Of a stretch of DNA of 64,000 bases, positions 44,701-52,281 are shown one piece after another. The notes beneath the pieces are model-generated. The model did no database searches, was not told the DNA's origin, and was given only the letters and a program-made list of their open reading frames with translations. Both the position numbers and the translations under genes were made by a program. The DNA comes from Asanoa siamensis. Lineage in GTDB: Bacteria > Actinomycetota > Actinomycetes > Mycobacteriales > Micromonosporaceae. The stretch's first letter is position 1, and every line of letters starts with the position of its first letter. The stretch covers positions 31,833 to 95,832 of the forward strand of contig NZ_BONE01000029.1 of NCBI RefSeq assembly GCF_016862555.1, written 5' to 3'.

Positions 44701-45847
44701 CGTCGGTCGACGTGCTCAGCTTGGTGACCTGGGTCGAGCCGGCGAGGCGTCCGCCGGCCTGCCAGTCAGTGACGACTAGGGACGGTCTGGCCGCAGTAGG
44801 GTTCGCGACGTAGACGGCTCGGGGGTTGAGTGCCCGGTGGGACAGGCGACGCGCGTGAGCGTACGAGATGATCTCTGCCAGATCCTGCACGATCTGTAGC
44901 CGCTGGGCCAGGCTCAGTTTCGGGCCGTGCTCTACCAGCCAGTCGTCGAGGCGCACCCAGCTCTGCTCGTGATCGAAGACCACCGCCCGGCCCCAGCCGT
45001 GATCGTGCATGTCCAGGGCACGCGCGATGCCGGGGTGGTTAATGCCCTGCAGCAGCCGGAACTCCCGCTCGGCCGCACGCCGGATCAGCGGCACCTCGTC
45101 GGCCGCGGCCCGGCTGGTCAGATAGAACCGAACCCGGCGGACGAGGTTCTTGTCCATGGCGTGGCCGCCGAGGAAGTCCTGCCACCCGAACCCCTCCGCG
45201 AACGGCTTGGGGAAGAGCAGGACCTGGCCAACCGTGCGATTGGCGACTGAAGGCCTGATTCCGGCGCCGCGCACCAGGTCGACAATCTGCCTGCCGCGAG
45301 CAACGTCGACAGCGTCGCTCACGTTGCGCGGTGGGGCCAGCAGGAAGGTTTTCAAGCTCGGCAGATTGGATTCGGTGTTGTCGAGACCGTAGACATGTTG
45401 CCGGGCAACTTCGTCGAGGCGCGAACGCATCGAACTGGCATGAAGGAACAGTGCGGCACCGACGAAAAGCCCGTGATCGCCCTGCCGTTGCTGCCGTGCG
45501 TAATGCCGAACCAGACCCGCGAGACGCTTTGCTTTGCGATTCGCCAGCACCAGCGGGTTGTCGACCGGCATGAGCCGACCGCGCGGCATTCTGCGCACCC
45601 AGCGGCCTTGATCGCCGGCGATCTCACCTTGCCAGTGCTTGAGCTCGACGACGTAAAGGCCCGCACGGGTAAGGACCAGCGCATCGACCTCGTTGATGGA
45701 GCCGTCGGTGCCGACGAACTCCACATTGGCCCAGACGTGGTAGGGATCCGCGTCGGGGAGATACGACGCGAGCGCCCGGAGCCCGTCCCGCTCGTGCGGG
45801 AACTCGCTCGGGTTGATCTCTTCCCAACGCGGCGAATCGTCACGCAC
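41726..45847 (-). CDS. pglW: BREX Ser/Thr kinase PglW with NERD domain and two kinase-like domains
   Basis: 1373 residues. Residues about 14-130 are a NERD (nuclease-related) domain with the D55...E68-x-K70 pattern. Residues about 230-490 form a kinase-like domain that looks inactive (HRALNPR at 337-343, TDWQ in place of DFG). Residues about 515-785 form a second kinase with Gly loop GTGATAT at 524, Lys548 and an intact HRDLKPAN at 637-644, but DFS instead of DFG at 662-664. A helix-hairpin-helix-like segment (about 805-860) and winged-helix-like regions follow. It is the first gene of the operon; start GTG at 45847 after GAGGTGG. PglW of Streptomyces autophosphorylates and is required for resistance (family knowledge). 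Confidence 0.92.
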   Translation of the reverse strand: MRDDSPRWEEINPSEFPHERDGLRALASYLPDADPYHVWANVEFVGTDGSINEVDALVLTRAGLYVVELKHWQGEIAGDQGRWVRRMPRGRLMPVDNPLVLANRKAKRLAGLVRHYARQQRQGDHGLFVGAALFLHASSMRSRLDEVARQHVYGLDNTESNLPSLKTFLLAPPRNVSDAVDVARGRQIVDLVRGAGIRPSVANRTVGQVLLFPKPFAEGFGWQDFLGGHAMDKNLVRRVRFYLTSRAAADEVPLIRRAAEREFRLLQGINHPGIARALDMHDHGWGRAVVFDHEQSWVRLDDWLVEHGPKLSLAQRLQIVQDLAEIISYAHARRLSHRALNPRAVYVANPTAARPSLVVTDWQAGGRLAGSTQVTKLSTSTDGAGLELFFDDEVRTYQAPEAVNRGDVPGSQLDVFSLGALAYRIFSGEPPAASPEELVTAVHDGGLNLAAVADGMPNALLTLIYDATRGDPAGRVKTASAFRAGLDDVWDELTRPEPEPVIDPLHAQKGMVLEGGFTVVRRLGTGATATALLVSEETPDGIRTRVLKVARDEQYADRLGAEAAVLKTMRHHWQVAELLAGPVTVGGRTTLVLESAGDRTLADELAGGRRLALDLLERYGRDLMDIISFLEGEGVWHRDLKPANLAARPRPKDRQLHLCVFDFSLAATPVDQLGAGTRPYLDPFLGPPRRMRYDAAADRFAAAVTLYEMATGGLPRWGDNANPAAIADEVTIDPGAFDSSIADRLAAFFARALRRDAGQRFDTAEEMTDAWRTIFKDIPTVPAEAPDTLTRDSLLEAVGLTARARSALERLGVHTVGELLDYEPSALTRAQGVPDATRKEILAQVRALRARLPQETREETPEERVPRAQGIEAVSSSLLPARPAKDRDAVATLLGQAPTADGSYLGWLSQSDAAAQIGLTQPQVSTLVRKQTQSWLANDHLIAVRNEIVALLEARGGVMSAGELAEALVAARGSYSDGPKRAAQAVGVVRAAVEAELSRGGDARVAIQRFRGSDVVLVGREPDDPAAATTATHLLGYAVALGRRAAALANDDPLATRARAVEELRRIPAPDGAPPINDNRLLQIAAAASNNVADVNAQGQIYPVGMGAERTLRLARNGLLGQSMAIEQLRARVHARFPRAEAMPTQRYRLDELLERCDVPLRWDDARHAYVMRSATLAPSSTRMASTGPLADRADAVDADTKLASAVSRRAFLAVLVPMMRYRVAREELVARLGLTEVNVKAHVLRGLRALDFPWDAIVAADSGDTTDPDFRSLVEIVEHEVMPGLVAALAVEEPLLLTDLAPLARFGQLQVLQEMADPSRARPAARLLLVPARRPEPAMLDAVQLPLTSPASQSLWLPGTWPLKPASEGNAS

Positions 45848-45941
45848 GCGCCGTCACCACCTCGTAACCCATGATGATCCACTCAAGCGGGTTCCTCAGC
45901 ATATCGGCACCACCCGAATGGGTACTTCTAGGCGCGGTTGG

Positions 45942-45977
45942 TCCTTACACCTCAACCGCTTGTCATTGAGGTGTCAA
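45942..45977 (-). promoter_or_regulatory. Candidate pglW promoter overlapped by a 9-bp inverted repeat
   Basis: On the minus strand TTGACA (45972-45977) is a consensus -35, followed after 17 bases by TGAGGT (45949-45954) as a weak -10. A perfect inverted repeat, ACACCTCAA and TTGAGGTGT (45947-45955 and 45966-45974, 10-base loop), overlaps both elements, which is the layout of a repressor operator. It could instead act as the ccsB terminator, but no T run follows it. The remaining 5' leader to pglW is about 95 bases. Confidence 0.45.
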
Positions 45978-46012
45978 TCGATATGCGCCGACGAGGAACC
46001 ACCCGTTCGTGA

Positions 46013-46030
46013 ATGGATCAGAGGCCGCCG
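46013..46030. repeat. 18-bp direct repeat, right copy (candidate att site at the ccsB 3' end)
   Basis: Identical 18 bases to 28481-28498, covering the last codons and stop of ccsB (SYGGL-stop). It borders the BREX leader region; see the left copy. Confidence 0.6.
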
Positions 46031-46965
46031 TACGAGTGGAGGCCCGTGAAGAAGATGTTGACGCCGAACAGGTTCATCAGCATCGTCAGGAAGCCCAGCA
46101 CCGCGATCCACGTCGCCGTCGTCTGCTTGACGCTCGGTGTCGCCCGGGCGTGCAGGTAGCCCGCGTAGACGATCCAGGAGATGAAGGCCCAGACTTCCTT
46201 CGGGTCCCAGCCCCAGTAGCGGCCCCAGGCCGCCTCCGCCCAGATCGGGCCCGCGATCAGCGCGCCGAACGTCCAGATCGGGAACGCGAACGCGTGCAGC
46301 CGGAACGAGAGCCGCTCCAGCACCGCGGCGGCCGGCAGGCGCTCGCCCAGGCTGAACGGGAAGCCCGCCCTGCCCTTGTCCCAACCCGAGCGGATCAGGA
46401 ACAGGCCGGCCGGCACGAAGCCGATCAGGAAGATGCCCGACGAGATGGCCACGGCCGTCACGTGGATCGCCAGCCAGTAGGAGTCCAGCGCCGGCACCAG
46501 CGGGCCGACCGGCACGTAGAGGAACAGGGCTGCGACGCCGAGCAGGATCACCTGCGTCAGCGCGACGTACAAGCCCAGGTGGCGCAGCGCCGGGCGGCGG
46601 ACCATCACCACGATCCACGCCACCGCGGCGACCGAGGTGGCCGCGAGGACGTACTCGTACATGTTGCCCCACGGCAGCCGGTCGCCCGCGACACCGCGGA
46701 AGATCAGCGAGCCGATCTGCGCGATGCCGGCGACCACGAGCACGACCGCACCGGCCAGACCGGCCCAGCGGGACCGGGCCGGGCGCGGCGCCGGCACCGA
46801 CTCGTCGACCACGACCGGCGGACCGCCGGCCCCGACGAGTTCGCGCGTCGCCACCCGCGCCACCACACCGCGCTCGCCGAACGCGTACACGGCGGCGTAG
46901 CAGATCATCGCGACGAGGTAGCCGAGCATGGCCACCACCAGCAGCGCGTCAGACAGGGCGGCCAT
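46018..46965 (-). CDS. ccsB: Cytochrome c biogenesis protein CcsB/ResC
   Basis: 315 residues with about eight hydrophobic segments. The tryptophan-rich haem-handling motif WGRYWGWDPKEVWAFISW lies near residue 255, flanked by conserved His residues (IHVTAVAIS and YLHARATP). These are hallmarks of the CcsA/CcsB/ResC subunit of the system II cytochrome c synthase, which with ResB carries haem across the membrane and attaches it to apocytochromes. The ATG overlaps the resB stop by one base (TGATG). It ends SYGGL, and its last codons are the right copy of the 18-bp repeat. Confidence 0.95.
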   Translation of the reverse strand: MAALSDALLVVAMLGYLVAMICYAAVYAFGERGVVARVATRELVGAGGPPVVVDESVPAPRPARSRWAGLAGAVVLVVAGIAQIGSLIFRGVAGDRLPWGNMYEYVLAATSVAAVAWIVVMVRRPALRHLGLYVALTQVILLGVAALFLYVPVGPLVPALDSYWLAIHVTAVAISSGIFLIGFVPAGLFLIRSGWDKGRAGFPFSLGERLPAAAVLERLSFRLHAFAFPIWTFGALIAGPIWAEAAWGRYWGWDPKEVWAFISWIVYAGYLHARATPSVKQTTATWIAVLGFLTMLMNLFGVNIFFTGLHSYGGL

Positions 46966-48539
46966 CAGGTCTTCTCTCTCACGGCGGCGACGGTGGAAGC
47001 GAACTCCTCGGCGAAGCCGGGGTAGTCGGTGCGCGGGAGGCCACCGGCCTCGAGCAATCTACTACTGGATGTCGGAGACGGGGTAGTCAGGCGGAAGAAG
47101 ACGCGCCGCCGCTTGCCGAACAGCGAGCCCATCAGGCCACCCAGGGCCAGCACGGCGGCGACCAGCGCGATGCCCTGGCCGGGGTCGTGCCGAACCGACA
47201 GCGTCGCGTATTCCTTGGTGCCGACGAACTGCACGGTCGAGCCGTCGTCCAGCGTCCACGTCTCGCCCGGCTTGAGCAGCTTGCCCTCGCCCACCGGCTT
47301 GAGCCGACCCGCGTCGATCTGGCGCTGGTCCAGGCGGTAGACCGAACTCGGGATGCCGGCGTCCAGGCCGAGGTTGCCGCGGTAGGCGGTCAGCAGCAGC
47401 GCGGGGTTGTTCTCGGCCGGGAACCGCGAGCGTACGAACGGCGCCTGGTCCGGCGCGGTCGGCAGGTAGATCCCGTCGAAGCCCATCTGCAGCGACGGGT
47501 CACGCCGGCCGGTGGCCGGGTCGACGTTGGCGTCGGGGAACGAGATCGCGCCCGTGCTGGTCTGCATCTCGTCCTCGGACAGGAACGGGCCTTCCTTGGT
47601 CTGCGTCTTCCCGAACCGGTCGGTGTAGCGCAGGATCGGCGCGTAGCCGTGGCCGAGCAGGTAGACCGACGCGCCGTCGAGCCGCAGCGGCGCGTTGACC
47701 GAGAAGTCCGCGGTGCGGGTCGGCCCGTCGCCCTCGACGGTGACCGACGCCCGGAACTCCTTGGGCTGCCCGCTGGTCTGGTAGCTCGCGGTGAAGTCGT
47801 CCAGCGTCACGCAGAACGGGGGCAGCCGGCCCTCGTCGACCCGCGGGCCGAGCTTCGCCTCGTCGTACTGCTGCAGGCTGTTGCAGAAGCTCGTGTCCTT
47901 GCCGGCGACCAGGATCCGGTTGCCGTGCCAGCCGTACCAGGAGCCGAGCGCGACCGCGACCAGCACCGCCATCAGCGAGAAGTGGAAGACCAGGTTGCCG
48001 GTCTCCTTGAGGTAGCCCTTCTCCGCGGAGACGGTGTCGTCGCGGACCACGACCCGCCAGCGCCGCTTGCGCAGCGCCGCGGCGATCTGCTCGACGTCGC
48101 CGTCGTGGTCGGCCACGGAAAGATGCTGCGGCAGCTTGTCGAGCCGGGCCGGGACCTTCGGCGGCACGGAGCGGATCGCGCGGTAGTGGTCGCGCAGCCG
48201 CGGGATCACGCAGCCGATCAGCGACGTGAACAGCAGCAGGTAGATCGCGGCGAACCAGGGCGAGCCGAAGACGTCGAACCCGTCGACCCGCTCGATCCAG
48301 GGCGCCAGCTTCGGGTGGTCGCGGTAGTACTGCTGCACCGCCTCGATCGCGACGTTGCTCTGCGGCAGCACCGAGCCGGGGATCGACGCGACGGCGAGCA
48401 GGAAGAGCAGCACGAGGGCCGTACGCATGCTGGTGAGCTGTCGCCACAGCCCGCGCAGGAGGCCGATCAGGAAGCTGCCCCAGCCCGGGCCGCGCGGTGT
48501 CGCCGCCGGCGCCTCGGGTCGCGTGTCGGTGGTCGTCAT
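46965..48539 (-). CDS. resB: Cytochrome c biogenesis protein ResB
   Basis: 524 residues from the ATG at 48539 (MTTTDTRPEAP); the open frame continues upstream only as a shadow of ccdA. It has the ResB pattern: a first transmembrane segment near 42-60 (TALVLLFLLAVASIPGS followed by VLPQ), a second near 98-117 with SLIGCVIPRLRDHYRA, a third near 180 (LVFHFSLMAVLVAVALGSW), a large outer domain and a last transmembrane segment near 470. ResB forms the haem-delivery and ligation complex with CcsB. Start and stop overlap those of ccdA and ccsB by single bases, so the operon is translationally coupled. Confidence 0.94.
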   Translation of the reverse strand: MTTTDTRPEAPAATPRGPGWGSFLIGLLRGLWRQLTSMRTALVLLFLLAVASIPGSVLPQSNVAIEAVQQYYRDHPKLAPWIERVDGFDVFGSPWFAAIYLLLFTSLIGCVIPRLRDHYRAIRSVPPKVPARLDKLPQHLSVADHDGDVEQIAAALRKRRWRVVVRDDTVSAEKGYLKETGNLVFHFSLMAVLVAVALGSWYGWHGNRILVAGKDTSFCNSLQQYDEAKLGPRVDEGRLPPFCVTLDDFTASYQTSGQPKEFRASVTVEGDGPTRTADFSVNAPLRLDGASVYLLGHGYAPILRYTDRFGKTQTKEGPFLSEDEMQTSTGAISFPDANVDPATGRRDPSLQMGFDGIYLPTAPDQAPFVRSRFPAENNPALLLTAYRGNLGLDAGIPSSVYRLDQRQIDAGRLKPVGEGKLLKPGETWTLDDGSTVQFVGTKEYATLSVRHDPGQGIALVAAVLALGGLMGSLFGKRRRVFFRLTTPSPTSSSRLLEAGGLPRTDYPGFAEEFASTVAAVREKT

Positions 48540-49291
48540 CAGATGCCGATGCTCCCCACGCCGACGCTGGTCTGCAGCCAGATCAGGAAGCTGTTCCAGC
48601 CGCCGGTGACCAGCGCGAGCCCGATCAGCATGAGCAGCGCGGCACCGACCCGGGTCACCCATCGGCTGTTGCGCCGGATCAGCTTGAAGAGCCCGAGCAG
48701 CCGGGTGAAGAACAACCCGAAGAGCACGAACGGAATGCCCAGACCGAGGCAGTACGCGACGGCGAGCACGACGGCCCGGTCGGCCTGACCGGACGTGCTG
48801 GCCAGCAGCAGCACCGAGCCCATGGTCGGGCCGACGCAGGGCACCCAGGACAGCGCGAAGACGGCGCCGAACACCGGGGCGGCGAGCAGGCCGGCCTTGG
48901 GCAGCGCCTGGATGCGCACCTCGCGCTGCAGGCCCGGCACCACGCCGAGGAACGCCAGCGCGAGCACGATGATCAGCGAGCCGACCACGATCTCGAGCGT
49001 CCGGCGGTGCTCGACCATCGCCCAGCCGACCCGGCTGACCAGCACCGCCACCAGCACGAACACGGTGGTGAAGCCGACGATGAACAGCATCGTGCCGGCG
49101 AGCACCCGGCTGCGCTCGCGGACCTTCCGCTCGAGCTCGGAGCCGGCCAGCCCGGTCACGTAGCTCAGGTAGCCGGGCACCAGCGGCAGCACGCACGGCG
49201 AGAGGAAGCTGACCAGGCCGGCCAGGGCGGCGCCGCCGATCGCGAACAGCAGCGGCCCGCTGACGGCGAGGTTGCCGAAGGTCTCGCCCAT
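48539..49291 (-). CDS. ccdA: Thiol-disulfide interchange protein CcdA
   Basis: 250 residues and about six transmembrane helices. The two reactive cysteines are in LSPCVLPLVPGYLSYVTG (near residue 29) and SWVPCVGPTMGSVL (near 150). CcdA takes electrons from cytoplasmic thioredoxin across the membrane to the extracytoplasmic ResA-type thioredoxin. The start is the ATG at 49291 (MGETFGNLAVSG), which overlaps the upstream stop by one base. Longer readings of the frame are spurious. Tightly coupled to resA and resB. Confidence 0.94.
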   Translation of the reverse strand: MGETFGNLAVSGPLLFAIGGAALAGLVSFLSPCVLPLVPGYLSYVTGLAGSELERKVRERSRVLAGTMLFIVGFTTVFVLVAVLVSRVGWAMVEHRRTLEIVVGSLIIVLALAFLGVVPGLQREVRIQALPKAGLLAAPVFGAVFALSWVPCVGPTMGSVLLLASTSGQADRAVVLAVAYCLGLGIPFVLFGLFFTRLLGLFKLIRRNSRWVTRVGAALLMLIGLALVTGGWNSFLIWLQTSVGVGSIGI

Positions 49292-49863
49292 CAGGACGCC
49301 TCGGCCGCGACCCGCTCCACGACCGGCTGCAACTGCTGCTGGGTGACGGCGCGGCGGATCACGTACGCGATGTCGCCGGACCGGTCGAGGATGATCGTGG
49401 CGGGGATGGAGTTCGGCGGGATCTCGAAGCCGAGCGCGAGCTTGCTGGAGGGGTCGAAGACGCTCGGGTACGCGACCCGCTGGTTGTGGAACGCGAGGGC
49501 GGCGTCCCGGCTGTCGCGGATGTTGATGCCGAGGAAGTCGACGCCCGTGGCCTTGGTCGCCTCGTACACGTTCTCCAGGTCGTCGATCTCGGCCCGGCAG
49601 GGCGCGCACCAGGAGCCCCAGAAGTTGACGACGACGACCTTGCCGGCGCTGTCCGCCGTGTCGTAGGCGCCGCCCTCGAGCAGTTCGCCCGCGACCGCCG
49701 GGGCGGCCGGCCGCTTGCCCGCGGCGCACTCGATGAAGCCCTCGGCCGAGGTCGAGCAGAGGTCCTTCCAGCTGTCGCCGCCGCGGCCGGCGACCACGTA
49801 CACGACGGCGGCCACCGCGAAGACGGCGACCGCTATCCCGACGAGGAGCCCGCGACGGCGCAC
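49291..49863 (-). CDS. resA: Membrane-anchored thioredoxin-like protein (TlpA/ResA type)
   Basis: 190 residues. An N-terminal signal anchor (about 5-25) is followed by a thioredoxin fold with the active-site WCAPC at 85-89 and the cis-Pro region NSIPATIILD. Two additional cysteines (36 and 46) lie in the stem after the membrane segment. It would reduce apocytochrome c thiols before haem attachment, using electrons from CcdA. The start is a GTG one base after the phosphatase stop. The ResA name rests on the gene context. Confidence 0.9.
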   Translation of the reverse strand: MRRRGLLVGIAVAVFAVAAVVYVVAGRGGDSWKDLCSTSAEGFIECAAGKRPAAPAVAGELLEGGAYDTADSAGKVVVVNFWGSWCAPCRAEIDDLENVYEATKATGVDFLGINIRDSRDAALAFHNQRVAYPSVFDPSSKLALGFEIPPNSIPATIILDRSGDIAYVIRRAVTQQQLQPVVERVAAEAS

Positions 49864-49864
49864 G

Positions 49865-50512
49865 TCAGGCTCCCTTGGCGTTCCGCGCGTTGGGCGAGAG
49901 CGCGACCAGGTGCGCGGCGGGCTCGGAGTAGCCGATGCCGACCACCTTCGCGCCGTCGAAGTGGAAGGAGGTCAGGCTGCACAGTCCACATTGGCGCTTG
50001 CGCGGGTCGTGCCAGAGCCGCTTGCGCTCGACGTAGCGGCGCAGGGTCCAGATCGGTAGCTGGTGCGAGATGCAGACGGCCTCGTGGCCCTCGGCGGCGA
50101 CCCGGGCGGCGTGCACGGCGGCGAACATCCGCTCGGCGATCGCCCGGTAGGCCTCACCCCAGGACGGGGTCAGCGGGTCGCGCAGCACCCACCAGTTGCG
50201 CGGGTCGCGGAACGAGCCGTCGCCGGGCGAGACCCGCTTGCCCTCGAACCAGTTGGCGCTCTCGATCAGCCGCTCGTCGACCCCGACCGGCAGCCCGAAC
50301 TGGGCCGCGATCGGCTCGGCGGTCTGCTGGGCGCGTTCCAGCGGGCTGGCCACGACGTGCGTGACGTCGCGCTCGGCCAGCGCCTCCGCGGCCGCCTTGG
50401 CCATCTGGGTGCCCAGTTCGCTGAGCTTGAAGCCGGGCAGGCGCCCGTACAACACCTTGTCCGGATTGTGCACCTCGCCGTGCCGCAGCACGTGCACCAC
50501 CGTCGTCGTCAA
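49865..50512 (-). CDS. Histidine phosphatase (phosphoglycerate-mutase-like) family protein
   Basis: 215 residues. The catalytic LRHGEVHNP is at the N-terminus, and the remaining pocket is formed by [14 protein letters not shown] and the second His in CISHQLPIW. It starts at a TTG (50512) that overlaps the hemL stop (TTGA), giving [17 protein letters not shown] codons four and five positions later are alternatives. It is a predicted cytoplasmic phosphatase, substrate unknown. Its fixed place between hemL and resA is common in actinobacteria and suggests a link to haem or cytochrome c metabolism, not proven. Confidence 0.88.
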   Translation of the reverse strand: MTTTVVHVLRHGEVHNPDKVLYGRLPGFKLSELGTQMAKAAAEALAERDVTHVVASPLERAQQTAEPIAAQFGLPVGVDERLIESANWFEGKRVSPGDGSFRDPRNWWVLRDPLTPSWGEAYRAIAERMFAAVHAARVAAEGHEAVCISHQLPIWTLRRYVERKRLWHDPRKRQCGLCSLTSFHFDGAKVVGIGYSEPAAHLVALSPNARNAKGA

Positions 50513-51846
50513 CTCGCGCCCCCCGCGTCCGCCGCTGCCGCGGCCGCGCCCGGCAGGGCCGCGGCCAACACCTCGAGGGCGGCGTCGTCGATCGCCGCCG
50601 ACACGAACCACGACTCGAAGGCGCTCGGCGGGAGGTAGACGCCGGCGTCGAGCATGGCGTGGAAGAACGCCTTGAAGGCGGGCACGTTCTGGGCGCGGGC
50701 GCCGTCGAAGTCGGTGACGTCCGCGGCGGTGAAGAAGATCGAGAACATGTTGCCGGCGTACGACAGCCGGTGCGGCACACCCGCTTCGGCCAGTGCCTCG
50801 GCGGCCATCGTGCCGACCGTCTTCGCGGTCTCGTCGAGGCGACGGTAGACGGCGTCGTCGGCGAGGCGCAGCGAGGCCAGGCCGGCGGCGCAGGCGAGCG
50901 GGTTCCCGGAGAGCGTGCCGGCCTGGTAGACCGGCCCGGCCGGGGCCAGCCGCTCCATGATCTCGGCGCGGCCGCCGAACGCCGCGGCCGGCAGGCCGCC
51001 GCCCATCACCTTGCCGTAGGTGTAGAGGTCGGCGTCGGTCTCGTCGATGCCCGCCCAGCCGGACTTCGAGACGCGGAAGCCGGTCATGACCTCGTCGACG
51101 ATGAACAGCGCGCCGTGGGCGTGGGCGATGCGGGCGACGCCGGCGTTGAAGCCGTCGCGCGGGGCGATCACGCCCATGTTGCCGGGCGCGGCCTCGGTGA
51201 TCACGGCGGCGATCTCCGGGCCGTCGGCGGCGAAGACCGCCTCGACCGCGGCGAGGTCGTTGTAGGGCAGCACGATCGTGTCGGCCGCCGCGGCGCCCGT
51301 GACGCCCGGCGAGTCGGGCAGAGCGAAGGTGGCGACGCCGGAGCCGGCCGAGGCGAGCAGCGCGTCGACGTGGCCGTGGTAGCAGCCGGCGAACTTGACG
51401 ATCTTGGAACGGCCGGTGAAGCCGCGGGCCAGCCGGATCGCCGACATCGTCGCCTCGGTGCCCGAGTTGACCAGGCGGACCTGGTCGATCGGGGTGCGGG
51501 CGATCATCTCGGCGGCGAGTTCGACCTCGCCCGGGGTGGGCGTGCCGAAGCTGGTGCCCCGGCCGGCCGCCGCCTGGACCGCCTCGACCACCGCCGGGTG
51601 GGCGTGGCCGTGGATCAGCGGGCCCCACGAGCAGACCAGGTCGAGGTAGCGCCGGTCGTCGGCGTCGAAGAGCCAGGGGCCCTCGCCCCGGACCATGAAG
51701 CGGGGGGTGCCGCCGACGGCGCGGAAGGCGCGCACGGGCGAGTTGACCCCGCCCGGGGTGAGCTCTCGGGCGCGGCGGAACAGGGCCTCGGATGCCGGCG
51801 CGTCGGGCGAGTACCGACCGGGGCCGGCCGAATATGTTTCGGTCAC
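50509..51846 (-). CDS. hemL: Glutamate-1-semialdehyde 2,1-aminomutase
   Basis: 445 residues. A PLP-dependent class III aminotransferase fold: [13 protein letters not shown] at 29-41, [15 protein letters not shown] at 127-141, YHGHVD at 156-161, DEVMTGFR at 251-258, and the PLP-binding lysine in [12 protein letters not shown] (Lys279). It converts glutamate-1-semialdehyde to 5-aminolevulinate, the first committed precursor of haem, which suits its place at the head of a cytochrome c maturation operon. The start is a GTG at 51846. The C-terminal Ala-rich tail is not conserved. Confidence 0.96.
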   Translation of the reverse strand: MTETYSAGPGRYSPDAPASEALFRRARELTPGGVNSPVRAFRAVGGTPRFMVRGEGPWLFDADDRRYLDLVCSWGPLIHGHAHPAVVEAVQAAAGRGTSFGTPTPGEVELAAEMIARTPIDQVRLVNSGTEATMSAIRLARGFTGRSKIVKFAGCYHGHVDALLASAGSGVATFALPDSPGVTGAAAADTIVLPYNDLAAVEAVFAADGPEIAAVITEAAPGNMGVIAPRDGFNAGVARIAHAHGALFIVDEVMTGFRVSKSGWAGIDETDADLYTYGKVMGGGLPAAAFGGRAEIMERLAPAGPVYQAGTLSGNPLACAAGLASLRLADDAVYRRLDETAKTVGTMAAEALAEAGVPHRLSYAGNMFSIFFTAADVTDFDGARAQNVPAFKAFFHAMLDAGVYLPPSAFESWFVSAAIDDAALEVLAAALPGAAAAAADAGGAS

Positions 51847-51933
51847 GGTGCTGCCATTATGACGGCGTGTAGGAGATGGCAGGCAGGCGCCCCTCGGGCG
51901 GACTCTCGACGGGCCGGCCTCGGTAGATCGCGA

Positions 51934-51939
51934 TAGGCT
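51934..51939 (+). promoter_or_regulatory. -10 element of a leaderless promoter for the STAS gene
   Basis: TAGGCT lies exactly six bases before the GTG start of the STAS gene, so transcription would begin on or next to the start codon. The same spacing is seen at 60276 and 62960. No clear -35 was found. Confidence 0.5.
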
Positions 51940-51945
51940 TCTGGC

Positions 51946-52281
51946 GTGGATCGACCGGAGCTGTCCATCGCCGTGCGGCGCACGCCTGAAGAGGTCGTGC
52001 TGAGTCTCGCCGGCGAGATCGACATGCTCACCGGCAACCGGTTGGTCAACGCGATCACCGAGGTGCTGACGGAGCCGACACCCCGGATCATCCTCGATCT
52101 GGGCGGCGTCACCTTCTGCGACTCCACCGGCCTCGGCACCCTCGTCGTGCTCAGCCGCAAGGCCCGCGACGCACAGAGCGTGTTGATCCTGACCAACGTC
52201 GGTGACTTTCTGATGCGGGTGCTCGACATCACCGGCGTACGCTCCGCGCTCATGGTCAAGAACAACGAGCCCTCAAGCTAA
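51946..52281 (+). CDS. STAS-domain anti-sigma factor antagonist
   Basis: 111 residues, a single STAS domain. The switch loop [12 protein letters not shown] near residue 63 contains the serine that anti-sigma kinases phosphorylate, and the preceding strand [11 protein letters not shown] is typical. In its unphosphorylated form such a protein binds an anti-sigma kinase and frees a sigma factor. The GTG start follows a TAGGCT -10 by six bases, so the mRNA is probably leaderless. Its 3' end overlaps the convergent response-regulator gene by 4 nt (CTAA holds both stops). The HATPase-PP2C protein at 57658 is a candidate partner. Confidence 0.9.
   Translation: MDRPELSIAVRRTPEEVVLSLAGEIDMLTGNRLVNAITEVLTEPTPRIILDLGGVTFCDSTGLGTLVVLSRKARDAQSVLILTNVGDFLMRVLDITGVRSALMVKNNEPSS

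Larger units (their letters stand above)
28481..46030. mobile_element. Putative BREX defence island bounded by 18-bp direct repeats
   Basis: The interval between the two 18-bp repeats contains only the six-gene type 2 BREX operon and its leader (about 17.5 kb). The right repeat is the 3' end of the conserved housekeeping gene ccsB, a usual kind of integration target because insertion rebuilds the gene end. No integrase, transposase or tRNA is present inside, so the island cannot move by itself as seen here. The mobile-element reading is inference from the repeats and from the accessory nature of BREX loci. Confidence 0.45.

Noticed and set aside
28481..46030. tRNA gene as the island target
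   Set aside because: No tRNA-like cloverleaf was seen at either repeat; the target is the ccsB 3' end.
48540..51628. Longer N-termini for resB, ccdA and the histidine phosphatase
   Set aside because: The upstream parts are shadows of the preceding genes; starts that overlap the stop codons give standard N-termini.
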